The notes: generated by a model not told the origin, from the sequence alone. Positions 1 to 6,177 are shown, counted from the stretch's first letter. The stretch is DNA of 9,795 nucleotides from Candidatus Zhuqueibacterota bacterium 4484_188 (GCA_002049825.1 MVCZ01000082.1:1-9795), one strand, 5' to 3'. Numbers and translations: made by a program.

Positions 1-249
1 AAACACCTGGAAATCGATTCGCCCTACAACACATATCGCTACCGGGGACTGCCGCCGGGACCGATTAACAACCCTGGCAGGAAATCCATTCTTGCCGCAC
101 TTTACCCGGCGAAAACCGGCTACATGTATTTTGTCGCATCCGGTGACGGTGGACATTTGTTCTCCAGAACCGCGAGCGAGCATGCCCGGCACAAGGCGCG
201 CTTCGAGCAGGTGCGCCGAATGGTGAGAATGAAAAACCGGAAGCGGTGA
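1..249 (+). CDS. mltG: Endolytic murein transglycosylase MltG, C-terminal fragment
   Basis: The frame is open from base 1 to the TGA at 247-249 and gives 82 residues of a protein whose start lies upstream of the window. It carries the two signature blocks of the MltG (YceG-like) C-terminus: SPYNTYRYRGLPPGPINNPG at residues 7-26, then PAKTGYMYFVASGDGGHLFS followed by a T..EH block. MltG is a membrane-anchored lytic transglycosylase that cuts nascent peptidoglycan strands and so sets glycan chain length. The catalytic glutamate, LysM-like part and N-terminal membrane anchor lie outside the window. The protein ends in a basic tail (RMVRMKNRKR), a normal length for the family. Base composition is GC-richer than the following 5 kb and matches the far-right operon. 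Identification is firm; only the 3' third or less is present. Confidence 0.93.
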   Translation, partial: KHLEIDSPYNTYRYRGLPPGPINNPGRKSILAALYPAKTGYMYFVASGDGGHLFSRTASEHARHKARFEQVRRMVRMKNRKR

Positions 250-807
250 GCGACGCCGCCGGGGATCATAAAACTTCCTAAAACGGACGATCCGATTGAA
301 ACAGGTTGCTTTCCTACAGTCACAGAAGTAATAGCTTACGCCATAGACATAAAAATGTGACGCAACACCCGGACGATGATATGCTTTTGCTTTTCATCTT
401 GATGTGATAAAATGAGCAGTGCTCCGAATTATCATGGACGTACAGTTATAGATTCTTATCTCGTCTTCCGGGTTTATTTGACCCATGCGTTTTTAAATTT
501 TGATCGGGGCGAAATTTTTGTTGTTTTTCATGTTTTAAATAGCCATATTGCATTAAGATTAACTATATGAATCAGACATGGAAAAGCAAACATAATTTTT
601 CTGTTTTTTACCTTTAATCAAATCAATACTATGGAAGTATTTCCATGCTATAAGGTGATATGATGAAAAAGTTTTCTACGTATTGACAATGTTATGTGTA
701 AGGAGAGTAAAGTAGAAATGGTAAAAGAAATATATAAACAATTGTTGTTATCCCTCCAATTGTGGTGTATAACAACAGTGAATATACACAAAAATAGAAT
801 AAATAGC
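250..807. other. AT-rich intergenic region, no convincing gene
   Basis: This gap of about 550 bases shows no coding frame I can support on either strand. It holds a small perfect palindromic pair ATGGAA-gtat-TTCCAT at 631-646; a mini-frame at 660-686 (ATGATG start, MMKKFSTY, then TGA) preceded by an AAGGTG Shine-Dalgarno-like site at 652-657; and a TTGACA hexamer at 683-688 without a good -10 box at standard spacing. The mini-frame could be the surviving start of a lost secreted protein, since the next codons in a shifted frame read LTMLCV, but this is weak. The last part (694-807) is in frame with the downstream glycosylase-like gene and may be translated if that gene starts earlier. No clear terminator for mltG is visible. 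Confidence 0.5.
743..777. repeat. 9-bp perfect inverted repeat upstream of the glycosylase-like gene
   Basis: TGTTGTTAT (743-751) and ATAACAACA (769-777) are exact reverse complements separated by 17 bases. A G-T pair and an A-T pair can extend the stem outward. CAATTGT also occurs twice nearby (739-745 and 757-763). No T-run follows, so it is not an intrinsic terminator. It could be an operator, an RNA hairpin at the 5' end of the next transcript, or the worn outer arms of a recombination site. Its presence argues that the gene begins downstream of it, at 808. Confidence 0.5.
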
Positions 808-1602
808 ATGACAAATAGCTTCTATTTTCCATTTGGACAGGAACTAAAAAAAGTTGAGCAAAAAGATAGAAGCCCGAAGAAAGTTTTTGTTTTGGGTGTT
901 TATGCAAGTGCTGTTCATGCTCGATGGATTGACAAAAATGGAAAGCAAAAAGTTTCAGCTTTCGCAGTAGCGAGCGAACCCGAGATTTTCTGGACTGGGG
1001 AAAATGCAAAAGAAATAATTTCGGAAATAAAAATTCCAGAGCAATTAGGACAACTGACTATCCCAACTAATAAAATGCTCAATGGACCTTCTGGAAGAGC
1101 ACTTGACTCATTATTTTTAGAGCCTCTCGGATTTAACAGAAAAGAAGCCTGGTTGTGTGATTTACTTCCTGAATCAAGAGTAAATAAGAAACAAAGAAAA
1201 GCAATTGATAAACATTATTCAGACAGTATCATTGAAAAATTCGGACTTCCTAAAGCTACGATTCCAGATTTTGACAAAACAGAATTAAATCTTAAAACCA
1301 GGCGAGAAGAAATATTGGAAGAACTCGAAGATTCAAAAGCTGAGAATTTAATATTATTAGGAGATTTACCGATTAAATGGTTTCTACGATTTCATGACAA
1401 ACGATTTTCAAGACTTGCTCAATTTGGCGAGACAGAAACTACTTATGGTGGACAGCATGAAATTAAAATTAATAGCAAAATATATAATGTAATCCCCCTT
1501 TGTCACCCAAGACAAGCAGACCGCTTAGGAAATTCAAATGCAAAATGGGGAAATTTACATGACTATTGGATGAAAGGAAAACAACAAAACGTTAACAAAT
1601 AA
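808..1602 (+). CDS. Uracil-DNA glycosylase-like protein
   Basis: The protein is 264 residues from the ATG at 808. Conserved-looking blocks are FPFGQ near residues 7-11, VFVLGVYASAVHARW at 26-40, VASEPEIFW at 54-62, NGPSGRALD at 92-100, AWLCDLLPESRVN around 114-126, LILLGDLP at 181-188 and PLCHPRQADRLG around 230-241. The early GVYASA loop and the late HPR motif fit motifs A and B of the uracil-DNA glycosylase fold, where the late histidine contacts the flipped base; I recognise the family by these motifs only. It would be a cytoplasmic base-excision or DNA-binding protein. ATGs at 694 and 718 are in frame, and an AAGGAG site sits 12 bases before 718, but residues from those starts are not family-like and cross the inverted repeat at 743-777, so I prefer 808. 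Composition is AT-rich, suggesting acquisition. Activity is unproven. Confidence 0.6.
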   Translation: MTNSFYFPFGQELKKVEQKDRSPKKVFVLGVYASAVHARWIDKNGKQKVSAFAVASEPEIFWTGENAKEIISEIKIPEQLGQLTIPTNKMLNGPSGRALDSLFLEPLGFNRKEAWLCDLLPESRVNKKQRKAIDKHYSDSIIEKFGLPKATIPDFDKTELNLKTRREEILEELEDSKAENLILLGDLPIKWFLRFHDKRFSRLAQFGETETTYGGQHEIKINSKIYNVIPLCHPRQADRLGNSNAKWGNLHDYWMKGKQQNVNK

Positions 1603-1620
1603 ATTTCATTTCTTAGAAAA

Positions 1621-1627
1621 GGAGGTG
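1621..1627 (+). promoter_or_regulatory. Strong Shine-Dalgarno for the lysine-rich microprotein
   Basis: GGAGGTG is a near-complete anti-16S complement lying 8 bases before the ATG at 1636. It is the strongest ribosome binding site in the AT-rich part of the window and is the main reason to accept the short gene behind it. Confidence 0.75.
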
Positions 1628-1635
1628 AAGAAGAT

Positions 1636-1761
1636 ATGGGAGATAAAGGTGGTAAGAAGGATAAGGATAAGAGAGCAAAACAAACAAGTATAAAAAAAGA
1701 TGCCAAAAAGGAAGCAAAAAAGAAAAAACAGGAAAGACCGGAAAAACCGGAAATAAAATAG
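1636..1761 (+). CDS. Lysine-rich 41-residue microprotein, function unknown
   Basis: A 41-codon frame begins MGDKGGKKDKDKRAKQ and ends RPEKPEIK before a TAG stop. About 40 percent of residues are lysine; there is no cysteine, no aromatic residue and no membrane segment, so it should be soluble, very basic and mostly disordered, a profile that fits binding to nucleic acid or ribosomes. I recall similar tiny proteins opening MGDKGGKKDK as hypothetical proteins in diverse bacteria, with no assigned function. The perfect ribosome binding site at 1621-1627 and the 33-base gap after the glycosylase-like gene suggest that both are read from the same transcript. The poly-lysine composition also arises easily in A-rich DNA, but the strong start signal and the glycine-rich N-terminus argue for a real gene. 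Confidence 0.65.
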   Translation: MGDKGGKKDKDKRAKQTSIKKDAKKEAKKKKQERPEKPEIK

Positions 1762-2151
1762 GTAAAACACTATCGGTTACCAAATTATAGTGTATGAAAG
1801 ATGCTCTTGAAATGTTGACAAATTTTATATGGCAAATAAGAGACAGCCATTAGTTAACTTATTCGAGAGAAATCAAATTGCTGCATGTACCTTAACCGCC
1901 TCTTGCGTATGCCGCAACAATTCTTTTAGATTATACTAAATTTACAAAAATTAATCGTTTTAAATTGATTTGGTTTTCGTGGGTAAGTAATGCAAGTTTA
2001 TTAGTCTTCGGATTTTACTGGACAGATTGACTGTGTAGAATCAGAGAGAGTTTTGGCTAAATCAAAAGTATTACACAACACGAAATATTCGGCAGCCAAT
2101 AAGAATTGTTTTAGTACGAATTAAAACGACACCGATAAGGAAATTTGGGCG
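1762..2151. other. AT-rich gap with possible remains of a small membrane protein gene
   Basis: No intact gene is supported. Two abutting short frames look like one broken gene. Frame A, 1829-1939, starts with ATG and reads MANKRQPLVNLFERNQ then a cysteine-rich tail. Frame B, 1896-2030, has no start and reads LAYAATILLDYTKFTK, then a hydrophobic stretch rich in W, F, L and V ending in FYWTD. They overlap out of frame, as a single indel would give. A TTGACA hexamer lies at 1815-1820, but no good -10 follows and frame A has no ribosome site. Near the end, GTTTTA (2108-2113) and TAAAAC (2122-2127) form a short inverted repeat. I could not assign any of this to a family. Confidence 0.3.
1767..1793. 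repeat. 7-bp inverted repeat just after the microprotein gene
   Basis: ACACTAT (1767-1773) and ATAGTGT (1787-1793) are exact reverse complements with a 13-base loop, beginning 6 bases after the TAG stop. The position suits a transcript end, but no T-run follows, so it is at best a weak or factor-dependent terminator or an RNA 3' hairpin. Confidence 0.35.
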
Positions 2152-2368
2152 ATGAAAGAATTTATTGAGTATAGATAAACCGGATGATGTTCGGGTAACA
2201 GAAGTAAGAGGTGAACGTGTGACTGTGTATGAATTACATGTAGGCAAAGGTGATATGGGAAAAGTGATTGGTAAAAGGGGTCAAACAGCATTTGCCATAC
2301 GTACACTTTTAAACGCAGCATCAGCCGCGGGAAAAGGAAATCGCAGCATTCTGGAAATTCTTGACTAA
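2152..2368 (+). pseudogene. khpA: KhpA-type KH-domain RNA-binding protein, frameshifted near its start
   Basis: KhpA is a small KH-domain RNA chaperone of about 75-80 residues that usually pairs with KhpB/EloR. Here the ATG at 2152, with AAGGAA upstream at 2137-2142, reads MKEFIEY and then runs into TAA at 2176-2178. The rest of the protein continues in another frame from about 2171: IDKPDDVRVTE, then VIGKRGQTAFAIRTLLNAA with the KH GxxG loop (GKRG), and a normal end at SILEILD with the TAA at 2366-2368. Family members read roughly MKE..EYIAKALVDxP here, so the stretch between EY and DKP is short by about 17 bases. Translation could only restart at the TTG at 2165, which has no ribosome site and would give 67 residues lacking the first helix. 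Most likely a pseudogene or a poorly expressed remnant; the KH family call is firm. Confidence 0.75.
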
Positions 2369-2466
2369 ACAGTAAATAATTTCAGGAAATTGGCAAAGTC
2401 CCCTTATTAACCCCGGAGGAAGAAATTGAATTAGCACAACGGATCAAGCAGGGCGATCAGCAAGCA

Positions 2467-3180
2467 TTGGAAAAACTAACCGAGGCGAATCTTCTCTTTG
2501 TGGTAAGCGTCGCAAAAAAGTATCAAAACAAGGGACTTCCTTTGGGTGATTTAATCAATGAAGGGAACTTAGGTCTGATTATAGCTGCAAAGCGATTTGA
2601 CGAAACCCGGGGATTTAAATTTATTTCTTATGCGGTTTGGTGGATTAGACAGGCAATGCTGCAGGCGTTGGCTGAAAAAACTCGCATTGTCCGCCTTCCG
2701 TTGAATCGGGTTAGCGTAATTACTAAAATTGGAAAAGTCTATTCAGCGCTGGAACAAGCTTTTGAACGTAAACCAAACGCCAGCGAAATTGCAAAGCAAT
2801 TGAATATGTCTGATCTTGAAATTGGAGATACACTAAGAATTGCAGGACAGAATTTATCTATAGATGCTCCCTTTCGGAACAGTGAAGACAACAGTTTACT
2901 GGACGTTATTGAAAATGAACACCAACCGCCACCCGATGCTGATTTGATGGATGAATCTTTAAAAATTGAAATTGAGCGCACGTTGGAAACTTTGACGAAA
3001 CGCGAAGCAGAGATAGTGCAGTTGTATTTTGGTCTGGGCCAGGAGCCGCCTCTGACACTTGAAGAAATTGGTGAGCGCTTTAACTTGACCCGGGAAAGGA
3101 TACGACAAATCAAAGAGAAAGCGCTTCGGCGATTACGTTATTATTCACGCAGCGGTGCATTACGTAAATTTTTAGGATGA
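2467..3180 (+). CDS. RpoD/SigA-type sigma-70 factor, N-terminally truncated
   Basis: The open part, from the first in-frame start (TTG at 2467), is 237 residues. It holds region 2 (LTEANLLFVVSVAKKYQ; DLINEGNLGL; then FKFISYAVWWIRQ at 50-62), region 3 (RLPLNRV, then SIDAPF and NSLLDVIEN) and the region 4.2 helix-turn-helix with LTLEEIGERFNLTRERIRQI at 197-216. This is the primary-sigma type of the FCB group, which directs RNA polymerase to promoters. Homologous sequence continues upstream without a start: codons from 2380 read FQEIGKVPLLTPEEEIELAQ, which is region 1.2. The codon before it is TAA (2377-2379) where the family has the tyrosine of DKY(L/F)xEIG, so a TAT-to-TAA change is likely. 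The usual first 20 or so residues are missing. Region 2 also departs from consensus (WWIRQAM rather than WWIRQSI), which suggests a diverging paralogue. Possibly a pseudogene; the core is otherwise intact. Confidence 0.8.
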   Translation: MEKLTEANLLFVVSVAKKYQNKGLPLGDLINEGNLGLIIAAKRFDETRGFKFISYAVWWIRQAMLQALAEKTRIVRLPLNRVSVITKIGKVYSALEQAFERKPNASEIAKQLNMSDLEIGDTLRIAGQNLSIDAPFRNSEDNSLLDVIENEHQPPPDADLMDESLKIEIERTLETLTKREAEIVQLYFGLGQEPPLTLEEIGERFNLTRERIRQIKEKALRRLRYYSRSGALRKFLG

Positions 3181-3244
3181 TGATTCCGGTAACGTATTTA
3201 TTTACGTAAATTTTTAGGATGATGATTCCGGTAACGTATTTATT
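3160..3244 (+). repeat. 42-bp exact tandem duplication across the sigma gene stop codon
   Basis: The unit at 3161-3202 is repeated without a mismatch at 3203-3244, with one further shared base on the left. It begins TACGTAAATTTTTAGG and ends GGTAACGTATTTATT. It contains the last five codons of the sigma gene, its TGA and 22 bases beyond. Perfect identity means the event is recent. The unit length is a multiple of three, but the first-copy stop keeps the protein length unchanged. Confidence 0.95.
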
Positions 3245-3280
3245 TTTCCAGGACTGAAAGATGGTAAAAATGTTTAATAA

Positions 3281-3433
3281 AATTGTTGTTATGATTCAAC
3301 CCCTTGTATTCTTCCTTTAACAGAGGGAAAATTACTACGCAAATGGTGTCTGTGCCAAAAGGGGGTAAATCAGAAAGATGAACTTGGACTTGATATTTTA
3401 TTGAATATTCTTACCGGAGATTATGAAAGATAA
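3281..3433 (+). pseudogene. Start-less 50-codon frame overlapping the radical SAM gene (TAATG)
   Basis: The frame follows two stop codons (TAATAA, 3275-3280), has no ATG or GTG, and reads NCCYDSTPCILPLTEGKLLR, then KWCLCQKGVNQKDELG and DILLNILTGDYER before TAA at 3431-3433. The stop shares its last A with the next gene's ATG (TAATG), a layout usual for translationally coupled genes. A separate frame upstream starts with ATG at 3261 (MVKMFNKIVV) and would join it after a one-base shift near 3290, giving a protein of about 57-60 residues. It has five cysteines. It matches no family I know. It may be a broken small gene coupled to the radical SAM gene, or a chance frame in AT-rich DNA. Confidence 0.3.
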
Positions 3434-5094
3434 TGAAAAATTTATTAGACAATGGATCCAAGTGTCTTATAGTACAGTCAGAATTTTCAGCATTTAGTTT
3501 CTGGAATTACGTTGATATATGTAAAATTGCAGGAGCAAAATATCCTGCTGCACCATTGGGGCTAATGACAGTAGCAGCCTTGTTACCTCAGCAGTGGGAG
3601 TTTAAACTGGTTGATGCAAATGTAGAGCCTTTACTGGTTAAACATTTTGAGTGGGCAGATATTGTTTGCGTTGGAGGTATGCTGCCTCAGCAACAAAGTA
3701 TGCTTTCCATCATCGATAAAGCACATCAATATGGTTGTCCCGTTGTTGTCGGTGGTCCGGACCCGTCATCCCAACCGAATTTGTATCGCTCTGCAGATTA
3801 CCTTGTACAAGGTGAGGGTGAAGTTACTATTCCTATGTTCATACAAGATTTGGAGAAAGGGTGCAAAAGCGGTGAATACAAGTCAGGTGACATGGCAGAT
3901 ATGACTGAAGCGGTAGTTCCCAGGTTCGATTTAATACGATTTCAAGATTATATTCAGGTAGGGATACAGTATTCTCGCGGCTGCCCATTCAATTGTGAGT
4001 TTTGTGACATTATTGAACTATATGGCAGGAAATCACGAACGAAGACTCCGGAGCAAATAATTAAAGAACTCCGCACTCTTTATGATCTCGGCTATAGAGG
4101 ACATATTGATTTTGTTGACGATAATTTTATTGGAAACAAAAAGAATGTTAGAAAAGTCTTGCCTGTTGTCAGAGAATGGTCTGAAGCAAATAATTATCCT
4201 TTTTATTTTTCGACAGAATCTTCTATAAATCTGGCAGATGATGAGAATCTTTTACAAATGATGAAGGATTTGGATTTTAGATTCGTTTTCATCGGTATCG
4301 AAACACCGGAAGATGAAATACTAAAATTGACAAACAAGAAAATCAATATAAACAGGTCTATTGTAAAGGCAGTAAATAAGATCTATTCTTATGGTATAAT
4401 TGTTAATGCAGGGTTCATTATTGGTTTTGATAATGAAACAGACCAAACCGCCAAGAAGATGATTCAATGTATTCAAGATGCAGGAATATGCATGGCGATG
4501 GTTGGAAAGATGTACGCATTACCAAAGACACAATTAACAAGGCGCTTAAAAAGAGAAGGGCGGTTGTTTGAGAACGGTTCAACCATAAGAGATACCAATG
4601 CTGAACTAGATCAAATGACGAGTGGGTTAAACTTTATAACTTCAAGACCCAGGTTAGATGTTCTGAAGGACTATATTTATGTAATAAAATATATATATAA
4701 TCCGAAGCACTATTATGAAAGAGTAACCTATACCAGCCTTCATTTAAAACCTGTTAATAAATATAAACCTGGTATTGTAAGAATGCTGAAAACTGTAAAG
4801 GCATTTTTGAAGGTTTGCATAAAAGTGGGTTTGCATAAGGCAACCGGATGGCTCTATTGGAAAACGCTTTTAACGGTTATTTTCAAAAATCCCAGGGCAA
4901 TTGAGGCGACTGTTAATCTGAGTGCAATGTTTATACATTTTCATAAGCAGTCTGAATTTATTATTGATCTTACAAACAATGAAATTAGAAATATCGAGAA
5001 TTGTGGAGAGGAGAAATACAATCAGTTAATGATTCAGGAAGATAGAAGTTCTAATGCCCGCAAAAAATCATTACTGACCATTGTAAACCATTAA
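3433..5094 (+). CDS. B12-binding radical SAM protein (DUF4070-type)
   Basis: The protein is 553 residues. Residues 10-140 form a cobalamin-binding Rossmann domain (YPAAPLGLMTVAALLP at 38-53, LVDANVEPL at 59-67, VVVGGPDPSSQP at 104-115, QGEGE at 126-130); the DxHxxG lower-ligand motif is absent (DAN instead), as usual in this group. The radical SAM core starts at C184, C188 and C191 (RGCPFNCEFCDIIELYGRK), the CxxxCxxC site for the [4Fe-4S] cluster, followed by VDDNFIGN and FIGIETP. The C-terminal 150 residues match the DUF4070 type of tail. Relatives include the hopanoid methylases HpnP and HpnR, but the CDIIELYGR signature places it in a broader uncharacterised branch, so a methylase role is only likely and the substrate is unknown. 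GGAG at 3416-3419 lies 13 bases before the ATG; the start matches family alignments. AT-rich, single gene, ended by the terminator at 5228-5270. Confidence 0.85.
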   Translation: MKNLLDNGSKCLIVQSEFSAFSFWNYVDICKIAGAKYPAAPLGLMTVAALLPQQWEFKLVDANVEPLLVKHFEWADIVCVGGMLPQQQSMLSIIDKAHQYGCPVVVGGPDPSSQPNLYRSADYLVQGEGEVTIPMFIQDLEKGCKSGEYKSGDMADMTEAVVPRFDLIRFQDYIQVGIQYSRGCPFNCEFCDIIELYGRKSRTKTPEQIIKELRTLYDLGYRGHIDFVDDNFIGNKKNVRKVLPVVREWSEANNYPFYFSTESSINLADDENLLQMMKDLDFRFVFIGIETPEDEILKLTNKKININRSIVKAVNKIYSYGIIVNAGFIIGFDNETDQTAKKMIQCIQDAGICMAMVGKMYALPKTQLTRRLKREGRLFENGSTIRDTNAELDQMTSGLNFITSRPRLDVLKDYIYVIKYIYNPKHYYERVTYTSLHLKPVNKYKPGIVRMLKTVKAFLKVCIKVGLHKATGWLYWKTLLTVIFKNPRAIEATVNLSAMFIHFHKQSEFIIDLTNNEIRNIENCGEEKYNQLMIQEDRSSNARKKSLLTIVNH

Positions 5095-5674
5095 TAAGTC
5101 CGTGTTACAGATTTGCATTAATAAATTTGGGTAGATGGTGGAGATAGCCGATTTTAGGGGTCCAGTACAATCTCCCGTCAACCTCTCTTTATAAGCATCC
5201 GTTATGCACAAATCCCAATCTTATTTCAAACATATCATATCCCGAGTATGCGGGATGCGGTATGTTTTTTATAGTGTTCCTGAAAAGTTACATTTGATTC
5301 TCACCTTTCTTAAAGATTTGTATATAACAGACAGCTCTTCCGAAGAAATATTTGTAAAGAAATAAACAGCTAATTTCAATATATTCTCATCAGGAAGTCG
5401 CGTTTATATCAAGTATTTTTTTACCTTAGCGCTTATGGGGAAACGCCCCTGGAGACAGCGATAAATAAAAACTCAGCGGTGTGTATGGACGAAATAAATC
5501 ACTTTGCGGAGTTAGCCGGATAATCATTTAAAAATATTTTTCTGTTGAAAGAAGACTACCTAATGTCCTATCTTTTCGCTGAATTTTGTGCTTTTTTACA
5601 CATAAATCACCGTTGATTTGAACGCACAAAATTAATTTTTTTAGGAAAGATTGCAAAGAAACCGAGGAATATGT
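5095..5674. other. Intergenic region between radical SAM gene and oxidoreductase operon
   Basis: No gene is supported in these 580 bases. Besides the terminator at 5228-5270 they hold a possible insertion-sequence end at 5145-5169 (GATTTTAGGGGTCCAGTACA, resembling IS150-group IS3 termini) and a nested hairpin at 5430-5460 (CGCT, then GGGG-aaacg-CCCC, then AGCG) of unknown role. Short frames such as the one starting at the ATG near 5486 (MDEINHFAELAG) end at once. The operon promoter should lie in the last 200 bases, but I see no convincing -35/-10 pair, nor a TAnnTTTG box of the Bacteroidota type, and no riboswitch I recognise. Confidence 0.5.
5228..5270 (+). terminator. Rho-independent terminator after the radical SAM gene
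   Basis: AACATATC (5229-5236) pairs with GGTATGTT (5259-5266) with one G-U pair. After a small internal mismatch, CCCG (5241-5244) pairs with CGGG (5251-5254) around a 6-base loop. The 3' arm runs into six Ts (5265-5270), and A residues precede the 5' arm, so it may work on both strands. It lies about 130 bases after the radical SAM stop and separates that gene from the oxidoreductase operon. Confidence 0.8.
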
Positions 5675-6163
5675 ATGGAAGCCGTTGCAAAACACGTTCA
5701 AGAACCTTTTGATCCGGTTCCGCTGGAAAAAATTCTAAAGAAATTCGCCCGGAAGAAAGGAGCGATTATCCCGCTGTTGCAGGAAGCTCAGAAAGCCTAC
5801 GGGTATTTACCGAAAGCAGCTTTAATTCGTATGGCGGAAGCAACCAACACCGATATCAGCCAGATTTACGGCGTAGCCACGTTTTATTCACAATTCCGGC
5901 TGAAACCGGTTGGCAGGAATATCATCAAGGTGTGCCACGGCACCGCCTGCCACGTGAGCGGGGCGGAGAGAATTACCGAAGCCTGCGAGGAAGCACTAGG
6001 TGTCCATGATGGCGAAACCACCCCGGACCGGGAATTTACCCTGGAATCGGTAGCGTGCCTGGGCTGCTGCAGCCTGGCGCCGGTGATGATGATTGGCGAA
6101 ACGACCTATGGCAGGCTCACCGACCGCGAAACCAAGAAAATTATCAAAAAAATGAAAAAATAG
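5675..6163 (+). CDS. nuoE: NuoE/HndA-type [2Fe-2S] subunit of NADH oxidoreductase complex
   Basis: The 162-residue protein has the N-terminal helical bundle (ILKKFARKKGAIIPLLQEAQ; YGYLPKAAL; IYGVATFYSQF) and the thioredoxin-like [2Fe-2S] domain of the 24-kDa family. Cluster ligands are C87 and C92 (VCHGTACHV) and C128 and C132 (ACLGCCSLAP), all four present; length is normal. In NADH-linked flavoprotein complexes this subunit sits on the FMN subunit and holds a side [2Fe-2S] cluster. The start at 5675 is set by GAGGA at 5663-5667, 7 bases upstream; a TTG at 5651 is in frame but has no ribosome site. It is first in an operon, 14 bases before the NuoF-like gene. The neighbours show it belongs to a soluble transhydrogenase-type complex rather than respiratory complex I, so the symbol denotes the family only. 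Confidence 0.92.
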   Translation: MEAVAKHVQEPFDPVPLEKILKKFARKKGAIIPLLQEAQKAYGYLPKAALIRMAEATNTDISQIYGVATFYSQFRLKPVGRNIIKVCHGTACHVSGAERITEACEEALGVHDGETTPDREFTLESVACLGCCSLAPVMMIGETTYGRLTDRETKKIIKKMKK

Positions 6164-6177
6164 AGGATTCTGCCGAA

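Noticed and set aside
120..323. Minus-strand 67-codon frame across the end of mltG
   Set aside because: It overlaps the conserved C-terminus of MltG antisense and has no ribosome site or recognisable motif.
743..777. Integron attC site
   Set aside because: Only one pair of arms is present, the loop is 17 bases, and no GTTRRRY/RYYYAAC core pair could be found; no integrase gene is in the window.
5430..5460. Known riboswitch upstream of nuoE
   Set aside because: I compared it from memory with cobalamin, c-di-GMP, fluoride, SAM, TPP and guanidine classes and found no matching core.
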